Notes: generated from the sequence alone by a model not told the origin. Counted from the stretch's first letter, positions 9,164-17,768 are shown. The stretch: 64,000 bases of DNA from Thermoplasmata archaeon (GCA_021817245.1 JAKAVQ010000001.1:124001-188000), one strand, 5' to 3'. Numbers and translations are program-made.

Positions 9164-9787
9164 CTACTCCTTGCGCTCGCGGATCAGCGTTTCCAGCCGG
9201 AGGATCCCGTCCAGCATCGCCTCCGGACGTGGCGGACAGCCGGCGATGTAGACATCGACCGGCACGAGCTTGTCCACGCCCGGCACGACCGAGTAAGCCG
9301 TGCGGAACGGGCCGCCGCCGGTGGCGCAGTTGCCCATCGCGATGACCCACTTCGGCTCGGGCATCTGCTCGTAGAGGGTGATGAGCTTGTGCGCGACCTT
9401 CCAGGTCACCGTGCCGTTCACGATCATGAGGTCGCACTGCCGGGGCGAAGAGCGGGGGACCACGCCGAACCGCTCGGCGTCCCACCGGGCACCAAAGGCA
9501 GCGGCGAACTCGATCGCGCAGCAGGCGAGCCCCCAGTGGAGCGGAAAGAGCGAATTGCGCCCCGCCCAGTTGAAGACCGGCCGGATGAGCTTCGATTGTC
9601 CCTGCTCCGCGATCAGGTCGGTGAGCGCCTCCTTCGCGGCCGGGATGAACTCCTTCACCCGGAGCGCCTCGATCTCCACGAACGGGACCGCCGGCTGCCC
9701 GGCCATCAGGAGGTCCCCATCCGCCCGGAACGACTCGGGCTGGGTCGCCGACCTCGCGAGCCGCGGCGCGGACGCGGGGGTCGTCAC
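9164..9787 (-). CDS. nuoB: Complex I subunit B (N2 cluster)
   Basis: Holds the terminal iron-sulfur cluster N2 that reduces quinone. With a GTG start at 9787 it has 207 residues. That GTG overlaps the nuoA stop by 4 bases, which decides the start over a later ATG (residue 28). Cluster ligands are visible as C89-C90 in [10 protein letters not shown]154 in [11 protein letters not shown] and C184 in [14 protein letters not shown]. The N-terminal 30 residues look poorly conserved and alanine/serine-rich, so a shorter protein starting at the ATG cannot be excluded. Confidence 0.95.
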   Translation of the reverse strand: MTTPASAPRLARSATQPESFRADGDLLMAGQPAVPFVEIEALRVKEFIPAAKEALTDLIAEQGQSKLIRPVFNWAGRNSLFPLHWGLACCAIEFAAAFGARWDAERFGVVPRSSPRQCDLMIVNGTVTWKVAHKLITLYEQMPEPKWVIAMGNCATGGGPFRTAYSVVPGVDKLVPVDVYIAGCPPRPEAMLDGILRLETLIRERKE

Positions 9788-10149
9788 ACGACCCACCTCT
9801 TCTCGCCGCTGAGCGCGTAGTAGATGCCCGCGATCGCGAGCCCGGTGAAGGCGGTCGCGATAAAGATCGGGTACCAGCCCGAGTTGACGCCCCGGAACGT
9901 GAGTCCCCAGAGCGCGAGGATAAAGCCGAGGACATCGACGGCGACGAAGACGATCGCGAAGGTGTAGTGCTGCGTCGGGAAGTCGATCTGGGCCTCGCCC
10001 TCGGCCTCCTCCCCACACTCGTAGGTCGTGAGCTGCAGGTACGACTTCCGCCGCTTCGCACCCAGCATCCGGTTCGCCGCGAGCGAACCGCCTCCGAAGA
10101 CGGCGGCGATGAGGGCGAATACCAGGAAGGTCGTGACCCCCGCGTCCAT
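9784..10149 (-). CDS. nuoA: Complex I subunit A
   Basis: First gene of the complex I operon. It has 121 residues with three membrane helices and the conserved loop after helix 1 containing [15 protein letters not shown], where the cysteine-containing loop near the quinone site lies. The promoter proposed at 10197-10204 would leave a leader of about 22 bases. The gene overlaps nuoB by 4 bases. The length and topology are ordinary for the family. Confidence 0.96.
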   Translation of the reverse strand: MDAGVTTFLVFALIAAVFGGGSLAANRMLGAKRRKSYLQLTTYECGEEAEGEAQIDFPTQHYTFAIVFVAVDVLGFILALWGLTFRGVNSGWYPIFIATAFTGLAIAGIYYALSGEKRWVV

Positions 10150-10196
10150 GGTCGGTACCGTGCGGCCGTCCGCGCAGGTCTTGCGACCCTCCCGCG

Positions 10197-10204
10197 TTAT
10201 TTAA
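10197..10204 (-). promoter_or_regulatory. TATA box of the nuo operon
   Basis: An A/T-only block (TTAAATAA on the minus strand) in an otherwise GC-rich spacer, 48-55 bases before the nuoA ATG. It is the only good TATA-like element upstream of nuoA and would drive the whole 10-kb operon. Confidence 0.6.
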
Positions 10205-10275
10205 CCTCAACTTGGGGAGCCCTCCTCCTGAGGGGAGAATCACGTCGGGGACGCGCGGGCCGGGCGTCCGGACGG

Positions 10276-10282
10276 CTATAAG
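10276..10282 (+). promoter_or_regulatory. TATA box of the GNAT pair
   Basis: CTATAAG lies 25-31 bases before the ATG at 10307, the spacing expected for a leaderless archaeal transcript. It lies directly in front of an earlier in-frame ATG (10283), which argues that 10283 is not the start. Confidence 0.55.
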
Positions 10283-10306
10283 ATGGCTCGGATACCCGCC
10301 GACCGA

Positions 10307-10978
10307 ATGCGCGACGACAGCCTGCGCCGCCCAGTGACCCTTCGGGGAAAGTGGGTTCAGCTCGTCCCGCTGGACGCGTCCCTGGCCGACGCGCTCTACG
10401 AGGCCGGAAAGGACCCGGAGGTGGGGCGGTACGTGCTCGAGGGTCCGGGTCCCGAACGCGCGTCCATGGACCGGCTCATCGAGCGGCTGCTCCGGCGGCA
10501 GGAGGAGGGTACCGATCTTCCGTTCGCCACCTTCCGCGTCGCCGACGGGCGACCGATCGGGATGACCCGATACCTCCACATCGATCGGCCGAACGAGCAG
10601 GTCGAGGTGGGGGGAACGTGGCTCGACCGACGATGCTGGCGCACCCCGTACAACACCGAGGCGAAGTTCCTGCTCTTCCGCCACGCCTTCGAGGTCGAAG
10701 GGCTGCACCGGGTCTACCTCAAGACCGACCTGCGCAACGAGCGCAGCCAGCGGGCGATCGAGCGGATCGGGGCGCTGCGGGAGGCCGTGCTGCGCGAGCA
10801 TCTTCTCTTGACGAGCGGCGAGTACCGCTCCTCCGTCTTTTACAGCATCCTGGCGGCCGAGTGGCCCCGGGTGAAACTCGGGCTCGAGCAGAAACTGAGC
10901 CGTCCGTGGAGCGCGCCCTCCCTAGCGGAGATCCCGCCGGACGGGAGTCCTCCGCTCGGCCGGTCACCGCAAACGTGA
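10307..10978 (+). CDS. GNAT N-acetyltransferase, RimJ/RimL type (copy 1)
   Basis: Acetyl-CoA dependent N-acetyltransferase of the RimJ/RimL-like branch, substrate unknown. The start chosen is the second in-frame ATG (223 residues), because a TATA box sits 25-31 bases before it and because the protein then aligns from its first residues with the next gene ([14 protein letters not shown] against PVTLRGRYVNLEPL). The segment [33 protein letters not shown] is cut in two here as [14 protein letters not shown] and [16 protein letters not shown], the typical RimJ/L core. Its stop overlaps the start of the second GNAT gene. Confidence 0.88.
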   Translation: MRDDSLRRPVTLRGKWVQLVPLDASLADALYEAGKDPEVGRYVLEGPGPERASMDRLIERLLRRQEEGTDLPFATFRVADGRPIGMTRYLHIDRPNEQVEVGGTWLDRRCWRTPYNTEAKFLLFRHAFEVEGLHRVYLKTDLRNERSQRAIERIGALREAVLREHLLLTSGEYRSSVFYSILAAEWPRVKLGLEQKLSRPWSAPSLAEIPPDGSPPLGRSPQT

Positions 10979-11580
10979 CCGCGCGCGGCTTTCGACCTCC
11001 CGTGACCCTGCGCGGGCGGTACGTCAACCTGGAACCGCTCTCGGCGGCGGACGTCCCCGGCCTGGCGCGGGCAGGTCGGGATCCCGACGTGTGGCGGCTG
11101 CTGCGGATCGGCCCGGCGCGCACCGAGCCCGAGATGGCCGAACTGGTCGACCAGTTCCTGTCCGCGCAAGCGAACGGGACCCTGCTCCCCTTCGTGGTGC
11201 GTGAGCCCTCCGGGCGTCCGGTGGGGATGTTCCGCTACTTCGATATCGATCGCGAGCACCGCTCGGTCGAGATCGGTACCTGGCTCGACCCCGTGGTGTG
11301 GAGGACCCCGGTCAACACCGAGGTGAAGTACCTTGGGCTTCGGCATGCCTTCGAAGCGGAGTCGGTCCATCGTGTGCAGCTGCGCACCGACGCGCGGAAC
11401 GTACGGTCGCAGGCCGCGATCGCCCGGCTCGGCGCGGTCCGGGAAGGAGAGCACCGGGAGCACTACCGGCTGCGGGACGGAAGCTTTCGTACCTCAATCA
11501 TCTACAGCATCCTCGCGTCGGAGTGGCCGATGGTCCGTCGGTCCCTCGAGGAAAGGCTGGCCCGACCCTGGAACCGATGA
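10975..11580 (+). CDS. GNAT N-acetyltransferase, RimJ/RimL type (copy 2)
   Basis: Second member of a tandem pair, 201 residues, clearly paralogous to the gene before it. Start is a GTG at 10975 whose last two bases belong to the previous stop (GTGA overlap), so the pair is probably translationally coupled. Shared blocks include PVTLRGRYVNLEPL at the N-terminus, WLDPVVWRTPVNTEVKYLG in the middle and VHRVQLRTDARNVRSQAAI in the acetyl-CoA binding region. Substrate cannot be told from sequence; family members acetylate ribosomal-protein N-termini or small molecules. Confidence 0.87.
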   Translation: MTARGFRPPVTLRGRYVNLEPLSAADVPGLARAGRDPDVWRLLRIGPARTEPEMAELVDQFLSAQANGTLLPFVVREPSGRPVGMFRYFDIDREHRSVEIGTWLDPVVWRTPVNTEVKYLGLRHAFEAESVHRVQLRTDARNVRSQAAIARLGAVREGEHREHYRLRDGSFRTSIIYSILASEWPMVRRSLEERLARPWNR

Positions 11581-11660
11581 GATAGATCCTTCCCTGCCGC
11601 GTCGGCGACCAACGGCGGGACGTCTCGGGTGCCCCCCCGGACGCGTCCGCGGCACCGGGG

Positions 11661-12461
11661 TCAGGCGCCTTTCGGACCGGAGCGGAAGTTCGGTTTCCGC
11701 TTCTCCCGGAACGCTCGGATCCCTTCGGGGAGCTCCTCGCGGCGCGCCGCTTCGACCGCGGCCCGTCGCTCGAGCATCATCTGGGATTCTGCGCTCTCGC
11801 GGAAGGCGGCGTGGAGGAGCCGCTTCGTCGCACCGTAGGCGAACGTCGGGCCGTCCGCGAGCTCCGTCGTCCGCTCGAGGGCGCGGCGAAGGAGGTCGGC
11901 CGCGGGCACGATCTCGTGGAGGAGGCCGAGCTCCCGCGCGCGGGCGGCCGGAAGGCGGGTCGTAGAGAAGAGGAGCTCCTGCGCGAGCCCGATGCCAAGG
12001 TAATGGGGAAGGAAGTAGGTGAGGCCCCCGTCGGGGACCGCGCCCAGGCTCGGGAACGCCGGCACGAGCGTCGCCTCCTCCGCAGCGATCCGCCAGTCGG
12101 CCGCGAGCGCGAGCGAGAGGCCGCCTCCCGCCGCGACCCCCGGCAGCGCGGCGACCACCGGCTTCGGCATCCCGAGCACCTCCCCGATCGCCCGCTCCAT
12201 CTCCCCGGTCAGGGCATGGAACAGCTCGGGCAGATCGCCCCGATCGAGCGACTCGTTCATGACGCCGACGTCGCCGCCGGCCGAGAACGCCGAGCCGGCG
12301 CCGGTCAGGAGAACCGCCCGGACGGCACGGTCGGTGGCCACGGTTTCGAGCGTGGTCCGGAGCGCCCGCATGGAGGCGACGTCCAGAGCGTTCCTCCGCT
12401 CAGGGCGGTCGATCGTCACGACCTCGACGTTGCCGCGGCGCTCGATACGGATCGGCTCCAT
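11661..12461 (-). CDS. Enoyl-CoA hydratase/isomerase family protein
   Basis: Crotonase-fold enzyme of 266 residues, normal for the family. The oxyanion-hole segments are visible as SAFSAGGDVGVMN (around residue 57) and PGVAAGGGLSLALAADWRIA (around 108). The usual second acidic catalytic residue region reads VPAFPSLGAVPDGGLTYFLP, where the glutamate of classic hydratases is replaced by small residues, so isomerase or another acyl-CoA activity is possible. It stands alone with its own TATA box 27-32 bases upstream and converges on the GNAT pair. Confidence 0.85.
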   Translation of the reverse strand: MEPIRIERRGNVEVVTIDRPERRNALDVASMRALRTTLETVATDRAVRAVLLTGAGSAFSAGGDVGVMNESLDRGDLPELFHALTGEMERAIGEVLGMPKPVVAALPGVAAGGGLSLALAADWRIAAEEATLVPAFPSLGAVPDGGLTYFLPHYLGIGLAQELLFSTTRLPAARARELGLLHEIVPAADLLRRALERTTELADGPTFAYGATKRLLHAAFRESAESQMMLERRAAVEAARREELPEGIRAFREKRKPNFRSGPKGA

Positions 12462-12487
12462 CGGTGGACGGCACCGGTGGTCGGGGA

Positions 12488-12493
12488 CTTAAG
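12488..12493 (-). promoter_or_regulatory. TATA-like CTTAAG element
   Basis: CTTAAG lies 27-32 bases before the ATG at 12461, consistent with a leaderless transcript for the enoyl-CoA hydratase gene. The same hexamer recurs at this spacing before several other genes of the window. Confidence 0.55.
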
Positions 12494-12520
12494 GAGCCCC
12501 CTTCGCACGTCGTGACGGTT

Positions 12521-13765
12521 CTAGGAGGAGGGCGCCGGGGGCCGACGCCGGGCGTCGGTCGAGGGCGGCGGGCTCGCCGGGGGTGGCGCCCCGGGACCGG
12601 GCGCCGTCGACGCGGGCGGGGGGCGGCTCGAGGGAGGTGGTGCGATCTCGTCGGCCGCCGGAAGGACGGGCATCGACGCGGTCTTCGTCCCCTTGCCGTA
12701 GGTGCTGACCATCGAGGTGGACTCGTCGGACTCGGCCTTGATCTCGTCCTCGATCGACTTAATCTCGGTCAGGAGCTCGTCCTGCCGGGGGATCGGCCCG
12801 AGGATGGTGTCCATGGAGCCGATCCGCTTCTCGAGGTCGTCGAGCGTGTTGAGGCTCCGGTCCGGGACCTGCCGGCTCGTGCCGAGGTAATCGCTCGCTC
12901 CTTCCATCAGGCGAGAGAACTCGAACGGGAACAGGATCTTCGTGGCCTGACCGTCCCCGACCTTTGCGACCGTGTCGAGCGAGAGCACGGTGAGGGCCTT
13001 GGCGTCGAGGACCCCGGCGCCGAGCGAGAGGATCCGCAGGCGCTGGGACTCGCCCTGGGCCTCGAGGATCGTCGCGACTCGGGCGCCCTCGGCCTCCAGG
13101 ATCTGGGACTGCCGTACTCCTTCGGCCTGCAGGATCCGAGAACGCTTCTGCCCTTCCGCGACCAGGATCGCGCTCCGCTTCTCCCCGTCCGCCCGAAGTA
13201 CCGCCGCCCGCCGCTGCCGCTCGGCGGCGGTCTGCTCCTCCATGGCGGTCTTGACCGGACCGACCGGGTCGACCTCCTTGATCTCGACCGCGTCGACGCG
13301 GACGCCCCACTTGTCGGTCGCCTCGTCGAGGATGTCGCGGAGCCGGGTGTTGATCCGCTCGCGGTTGTACAGGATCTCGTCGAGCTCCATGTCGCCGATG
13401 ATCGACCGCAGGGTCGTCTGGGCGAGGGCGACCGTCGCCACGTGGTAATCCTGTACCTGGAAGATCGCTTTCGGGGCGTCGACGACCTTGATGTAGATGA
13501 TCGCATCGACATTCGTCGGCGAGTTGTCCTTGGTGATGACCTCCTGGCGGGGGACCTCGAGCACCTGGGTCCGCAGATCGATCTTGAGGACGTTTGCGAG
13601 CGGACTCACCAGATTGAATCCGGGGTTGATCATGCGCTTGTACGAGCCGAGGAGCGTGACGATCCCCTGCTGGTACGGCTGGATCGTGTAGATCATCCGG
13701 GTCAGGATGACCAGGAGCAGGATGAACGCGAGAACGACGCCGACGATAACCCCCGTGTAGTCCAT
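12521..13765 (-). CDS. SPFH/stomatin-prohibitin family membrane protein
   Basis: Membrane scaffold protein of the stomatin type, 414 residues. One N-terminal helix (about 5-22) is followed by the SPFH domain (about 27-190, with TIQPYQQGIVTLLGSYK and the VLEVPRQEVITKDN strand). Next comes an alanine/glutamate-rich coiled coil (about 190-265, repeats of the form AEGxxxSxIL). The last 50 or so residues are proline-, alanine- and serine-rich, which is unusual for stomatins. The nfeD-like gene just upstream on the same strand is the expected partner. Stomatin/NfeD pairs are known from many prokaryotes and are linked to membrane quality control. Confidence 0.92.
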   Translation of the reverse strand: MDYTGVIVGVVLAFILLLVILTRMIYTIQPYQQGIVTLLGSYKRMINPGFNLVSPLANVLKIDLRTQVLEVPRQEVITKDNSPTNVDAIIYIKVVDAPKAIFQVQDYHVATVALAQTTLRSIIGDMELDEILYNRERINTRLRDILDEATDKWGVRVDAVEIKEVDPVGPVKTAMEEQTAAERQRRAAVLRADGEKRSAILVAEGQKRSRILQAEGVRQSQILEAEGARVATILEAQGESQRLRILSLGAGVLDAKALTVLSLDTVAKVGDGQATKILFPFEFSRLMEGASDYLGTSRQVPDRSLNTLDDLEKRIGSMDTILGPIPRQDELLTEIKSIEDEIKAESDESTSMVSTYGKGTKTASMPVLPAADEIAPPPSSRPPPASTAPGPGAPPPASPPPSTDARRRPPAPSS

Positions 13766-13859
13766 GGAATGCTCTCCGACCCGGTGAGGGTCGCCGCAGG
13801 CAAGCCACTCCGCCTTTTGAAACCCCGCCTACCCCGGGCGAAGCTCCACGGGCGCGCGT

Positions 13860-14330
13860 CTACGCGGACTTCGGCGGTTCGACCGGCTCGACCGACACCG
13901 AGACGCCCTCGCCGTGGACGATCTTCACCCGGGTCCCGACGGGGATCGGGATCGTCGACCGCGCGGACCAGACCTCCGAGCGCACCCGCACCTTCCCTCG
14001 GAGGGTGTTCGGCTCGACCGGGGCGATCACGATCGCCTCGTCCCCCACGAGACCCCCGCTCGTCGTCGAGAGGGGGCGATGGGTTGGCGCGACCCACCGA
14101 TAGTACGGGATCTCGATCAGCGCCGCGAGGATCGCCGTCACGACGATCACCACCGGTCCGATGTAGCTGTCGAGGAGCGTGTTGGGGAGGAAAAGGTAGA
14201 GGAATCCCGCGACGAGCAGGATCGACCCCGGGATCAGGAGGAGCGCGCCCGGGTGGATGAGCTCGAAGGCAAGGAGCACGAGTCCCGCGACCACGAGCGC
14301 GATGCCGATCGCCGGGTCGATGACCGTCAT
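13860..14330 (-). CDS. NfeD-like membrane protein
   Basis: Short NfeD-type protein of 156 residues. Three hydrophobic helices occupy about residues 8-70, and a C-terminal OB-fold-like domain follows (from GLVGDEAIVIAPVEPNTLRG onward, with GTRVKIVHGEGVSVSVEPV at the end). It lacks the N-terminal ClpP-like serine protease domain of long NfeD proteins. It precedes the stomatin-like gene on the same strand with a 94-base gap, the usual partner arrangement. A possible TATA element (TTTTATC, 14361-14367) lies 31-37 bases before the start. Confidence 0.88.
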   Translation of the reverse strand: MTVIDPAIGIALVVAGLVLLAFELIHPGALLLIPGSILLVAGFLYLFLPNTLLDSYIGPVVIVVTAILAALIEIPYYRWVAPTHRPLSTTSGGLVGDEAIVIAPVEPNTLRGKVRVRSEVWSARSTIPIPVGTRVKIVHGEGVSVSVEPVEPPKSA

Positions 14331-14385
14331 GCCTACGGGACGCGGAGGCGGGGCCGGGGATAAAACAAGAGCGCCCGTCGCGCGG

Positions 14386-14955
14386 TCAGCGAATGTAGCG
14401 TTCGGTCGTGTCCCGGTCGAACCCGCGCACCACCTTGAGCCGCCGTCCGTTACCGGAGGGCGCCTCGGCGAGGAACGGATAGAGTCGCCAGAGGTCTCCC
14501 TCCGCCATCCGGGTCGCCGGGTGGTCCGCTCCGAACGCCGCCCGCGTGACGTACGCAGTGACCGGCCGCACGGCCGACTCGGCGAGGTAACCCAGCGCGT
14601 GCAGGTACTCGTGGGCGAGGATCACGTAGACGAACGAGTTGAACTCGACCGCCGAGCGCGCGTGGTGACGCATCGTCTCGACGAGCCCCTCGTTGAGGAC
14701 GATGAGGTTCCCCGCGATCTGCCAGTACGCCCCGAGCTGAGGAGGAAGGTTCGAGAGACCGAGCCCGAGACCCGGCCGCTCGAGCCCGAGGACGTGGCGG
14801 ACCGCCCCTCGGACGACGCGGAAGACCGTGTCGAAATCGGCCGGCGATTCCAGCGCGCGGGCCAGGGGGAACGGCGCAGCGGTGGCGGGCCCGCCCGGTG
14901 GAGTACCGGAGGGGCCGACTGGGGAACGCTGGGGGGCGAGGGGCGCGATCGCCAT
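14386..14955 (-). CDS. Uncharacterised HExxH zinc-peptidase-like protein
   Basis: Protein of 189 residues not assigned to a named family. It has a zinc-peptidase motif HEYLH at 115-119 followed by ALGYLAE, and a later histidine (H145) in a GADHPATRMAEGD segment that could be a third ligand. No membrane segment is seen. The N-terminal 30 residues are proline-rich and probably flexible. The start is placed at the second ATG because a TATA element (14981-14986) lies 26-31 bases before it and directly touches the upstream ATG at 14982. Metal binding and protease activity are inference from the motif alone. Confidence 0.72.
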   Translation of the reverse strand: MAIAPLAPQRSPVGPSGTPPGGPATAAPFPLARALESPADFDTVFRVVRGAVRHVLGLERPGLGLGLSNLPPQLGAYWQIAGNLIVLNEGLVETMRHHARSAVEFNSFVYVILAHEYLHALGYLAESAVRPVTAYVTRAAFGADHPATRMAEGDLWRLYPFLAEAPSGNGRRLKVVRGFDRDTTERYIR

Positions 14956-14980
14956 CGCCTCGGGGAGGCCCCCCGGGGGC

Positions 14981-14986
14981 ATATAG
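14981..14986 (-). promoter_or_regulatory. TATA box of the HExxH gene
   Basis: CTATAT on the minus strand, 26-31 bases before the ATG at 14955. It overlaps an earlier ATG (14982), so it also decides the start codon. It may be read from the other strand for rio1 as well (ATATAG). Confidence 0.5.
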
Positions 14987-15085
14987 CCGTGGTTACGCCC
15001 GCATCACGAGCCTACCGTGAGGGGGATCTCGCCGTTCCGGCCGGCCCCCGAGCCTATGAGCCCGTGCCCGGTGGAGGGGGACATC

Positions 15086-15874
15086 ATGCCTCGCCCCGAG
15101 GACGTCGTCTTTCCCGGCCGCGAACGGTTCGAGGACCGTCGCAAGGAGCGCGAGCAGCGCAAGCTCCTCGACGAGTTCTTCGACCACGCGACCTTGCTCG
15201 CGGTCTCCCGCGTGATCAATCGCGGTCTCTTCGACGCGATCGACTACCCGATCTCGACCGGGAAGGAGGGCGGGGTGTTCCGGGCGACGAAGGACGCGGG
15301 ATGGCGAGCCGTCAAGATCTACCGGATCTCGAACGCGACCTTCCGCAACCTGCCGCCCTACGCGCTCGAGGCGCTGCGGCGCGAAGCGAGCGCGAAGAAC
15401 TACGGCGGCCTTATCTTCGCATGGACCCGTAGGGAGCATACGATCCTCGGCCGCCTCCAGGACGCCGGGGTCCGCTCGCCCGTCCCGTTCGGCCACTACC
15501 GGAACGTGCTGGTCATGGAGTACATCGGGACCTCGGAAGGCGCCGCACCCCGGCTCCGGGACGCCCGGATCGACGATCCGCAGGCCGTCTACGACGACCT
15601 CGTGGTCCAAATCGGCCGGATGGTGCGGGAGGCCCGGCTCGTGCACGGCGACCTCTCTCCGTACAACACCCTTTACTTCGACGGTCGCCCGGTGCTGATC
15701 GATGTCGCACAGTCGGTGGCGGCCGACCACCCCGAGGCGCTTCGGTTGCTGACCCGCGATCTTGCCAACTATGCGAAGTTCTTCCGGCGGCTCGGGGTGC
15801 CCGTGGAGACCGACGAGTTCTTGAAGGCCGTCGGGGCCGACCGGGTCGGCCCTCCGCCCGCAGAGGTGGACTAG
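15086..15874 (+). CDS. rio1: RIO1-type serine protein kinase
   Basis: Atypical protein kinase/ATPase of the RIO family, needed for late small-subunit ribosome maturation. The start at ATG 15086 (262 residues) is supported by a strong Shine-Dalgarno block GGAGGGGG at 15073-15080. Kinase features are the ATP loop STGKEGGVFRATK (about 57-69), the lysine K77 in VKIYR, the catalytic VHGDLSPYN (about 186-194) and the metal-binding LIDVAQSVA. These are RIO1 rather than RIO2 signatures, and no N-terminal winged helix is present. It is followed by a KH-domain protein after 2 bases, an archaeal arrangement in which both act in ribosome assembly. Confidence 0.94.
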   Translation: MPRPEDVVFPGRERFEDRRKEREQRKLLDEFFDHATLLAVSRVINRGLFDAIDYPISTGKEGGVFRATKDAGWRAVKIYRISNATFRNLPPYALEALRREASAKNYGGLIFAWTRREHTILGRLQDAGVRSPVPFGHYRNVLVMEYIGTSEGAAPRLRDARIDDPQAVYDDLVVQIGRMVREARLVHGDLSPYNTLYFDGRPVLIDVAQSVAADHPEALRLLTRDLANYAKFFRRLGVPVETDEFLKAVGADRVGPPPAEVD

Positions 15875-15876
15875 CC

Positions 15877-16440
15877 GTGCCGACGCTCTACGCTCGGATC
15901 CCGGACGATCGCGTCGGGGTCCTGATCGGTCCCGGCGGCCGGACCCGACGGGAGATCGCGACGGCGACCGGTACGACGATCGCGGTCGACACCGAGGAGG
16001 GCGAGGTCCGCCTCGTGGGCCCCGACACCGACCCGATCTCGGTGCTGAAGGCCCGCGACATCGTCCTCGCGATCGGGCGCGGCTTCTCGCCGGTTCGCGC
16101 GATGCGTCTCCTCAAGGAGAACACCTTCCTCGGGATCCTCGACATCAAGTTCACCACCGGTCACCGCGAGAAGGCGGCGTTGCGCCGGATCCGGTCGCGG
16201 GTGATCGGCACCCGGGGGCGGGCCCGGTCCCGCATCGAGGAGCTCTCCGGCTGCTCGGTCAGCGTCTACGGATCGACGGTCGCCCTGATCGGCGAGGAGG
16301 AGGAGCTCGAGCGGGCGACGCGCGCGGTCGAGCTTTTGCTCAAAGGCAGCGAGCACTCGACGGTCTTCCACCTCCTGGCCCGACTCCGCCGCGATGCCGC
16401 GGTGGCGGAGGCGGTCTCACCGGCGGAACCGGGAGACTGA
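15877..16440 (+). CDS. KH-domain protein, Dim2/Krr1 type
   Basis: RNA-binding protein of 187 residues with two KH-like modules: VGVLIGPGGRTRREIATATG (about 13-32) and the degenerate VIGTRGRARSRIEELSGCSVSVYG (about 109-132). This layout is that of archaeal Dim2/Pno1-Krr1 proteins, which bind the 3' end of small-subunit rRNA and work with RIO1. Start is a GTG at 15877, two bases after the rio1 stop. Downstream priS begins 8 bases after its end, so the three genes look co-transcribed. Confidence 0.91.
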   Translation: MPTLYARIPDDRVGVLIGPGGRTRREIATATGTTIAVDTEEGEVRLVGPDTDPISVLKARDIVLAIGRGFSPVRAMRLLKENTFLGILDIKFTTGHREKAALRRIRSRVIGTRGRARSRIEELSGCSVSVYGSTVALIGEEEELERATRAVELLLKGSEHSTVFHLLARLRRDAAVAEAVSPAEPGD

Positions 16441-16448
16441 CCCCATCG

Positions 16449-17768
16449 ATGGCGAAGACCGTCCCGCTGGACGCGCGGACCCTGGGCTGGGCCCGCGAGG
16501 TCTTCGCGGAGTACTATGCCGCGAACGAGGTTCCCCCGCCGGATCGGCTCACGCGGCGCGAGTTCGCCGCCTTCCCGTTCGCGACCGAGACGATCATGCG
16601 CCGGCACGCCACCCTTCGGACCCCGGAGGAGTTTGCCGCTTTCCTGCGTCGGGAGGTGCCGCGGCACGTCTACTACTCCTCCGCCTACTACCGGCGGCCG
16701 GCCGAACCCACGATGGCGGCCAAGGAGTGGCTCGGGGCCGACCTCATCTTCGACCTCGACTCCGACCACCTCCGGGGCGCGGAGGCGCTCGACTACGCCG
16801 GCCAGCTCGCGCTCGTCAAGACCCGCCTCATCGACCTCGTCGACGACTTCCTCTTCGGCGACTTCGGTGTGGATCCGGCGGCGACCTCCTTCGTCTTCTC
16901 GGGCGGGCGGGGCTATCACGTCCACGTGCACGACCCCCGCTTCCTCTCGCTCTCGAGCCCCGAGCGGCGCGAGCTCGTCGACTACGTCCTCGGGACCGGG
17001 GTCGACCCGATGCGGGCGGTCGAGGAGCGCCGCGAGGATGTGCGCGCCGGTCGGACGCTCTCCGCGCTCGACGACGAGGTCGGGTCGGCGACGCCCGGCG
17101 CTTCGGCCGCCCCCCGCACCCGTCGGCTCGCGCCGCCGGACGCTCCGGGCTGGCGCGGCCGGACGACCCGCGCCCTGCTCGAGGTCCTCCGTCGCTGGGA
17201 GTCGGCCGGGAAGGGGGCGGCCGTCGAGGAGCTCGTCCACCTGGGGATCGAGCCGACGAAGGCGCGTCGATGGGCGAAACTGATCGTCGACGAGGGCGGG
17301 GCCGCCCGGATCCGGGGATCACTGACGCTCGACGTCTTCAAGAAGGACCTGCCGCCCGAGTTCCTCGAGGCGGTGATCGCGCGGGCGAAGATCGAGGTCC
17401 AGGGCGAGACCGACGCGCCGGTCACGACCGACATCCACCGGCTCATCCGGCTCCCGGGGTCGCTCCACGGCGGCACCGGATTTCGCGTGGTGCCGCTCGC
17501 GCGGGACGCCATTACCGCCTTCGACCCGTTCCGGGACGCGCTCGTCGCGCCGATCGACGGGGCGACGACTCGCGTGACCTTCACCTCGGAGGTGCGCTAC
17601 CCGTTCCCCCCCGGGGGGCTCGCGGGAACCCCCGGGGCGGTCGGCGAGCTGCCTACGCCACTCGCGCTGTTCCTGGTGCTGCGGGGGGAGGCGGAGCTTC
17701 CGCCCGGACCGGGATCACGAGCCGACCGATCTTCTCGATCGACGCTTCGATCTGGTCCCCCGGCTTGA
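16449..17768 (+). CDS. priS: DNA primase small (catalytic) subunit
   Basis: Catalytic subunit of the archaeal/eukaryotic-type primase, which makes primers for DNA replication together with PriL. The catalytic acidic pair is D102 and D104 in LIFDLDSDH, followed by SGGRGYHVHV (about 149-158) and the nucleotide-binding DAPVTTDIHRLIRLPGSLHG near residue 330. At 439 residues it is slightly longer than usual. The normal family end seems to be near PTPLALFLVLRGEAELP, after which about 20 more residues are read. This tail runs through the end of the convergent FAH gene (116-base overlap). Confidence 0.95.
   Translation: MAKTVPLDARTLGWAREVFAEYYAANEVPPPDRLTRREFAAFPFATETIMRRHATLRTPEEFAAFLRREVPRHVYYSSAYYRRPAEPTMAAKEWLGADLIFDLDSDHLRGAEALDYAGQLALVKTRLIDLVDDFLFGDFGVDPAATSFVFSGGRGYHVHVHDPRFLSLSSPERRELVDYVLGTGVDPMRAVEERREDVRAGRTLSALDDEVGSATPGASAAPRTRRLAPPDAPGWRGRTTRALLEVLRRWESAGKGAAVEELVHLGIEPTKARRWAKLIVDEGGAARIRGSLTLDVFKKDLPPEFLEAVIARAKIEVQGETDAPVTTDIHRLIRLPGSLHGGTGFRVVPLARDAITAFDPFRDALVAPIDGATTRVTFTSEVRYPFPPGGLAGTPGAVGELPTPLALFLVLRGEAELPPGPGSRADRSSRSTLRSGPPA

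Noticed and set aside
12464-14260. Plus-strand frame of about 600 codons over the SPFH/NfeD genes
   Set aside because: Composition is arginine/aspartate/leucine-rich without family motifs, and both genes on the other strand are clearly conserved.
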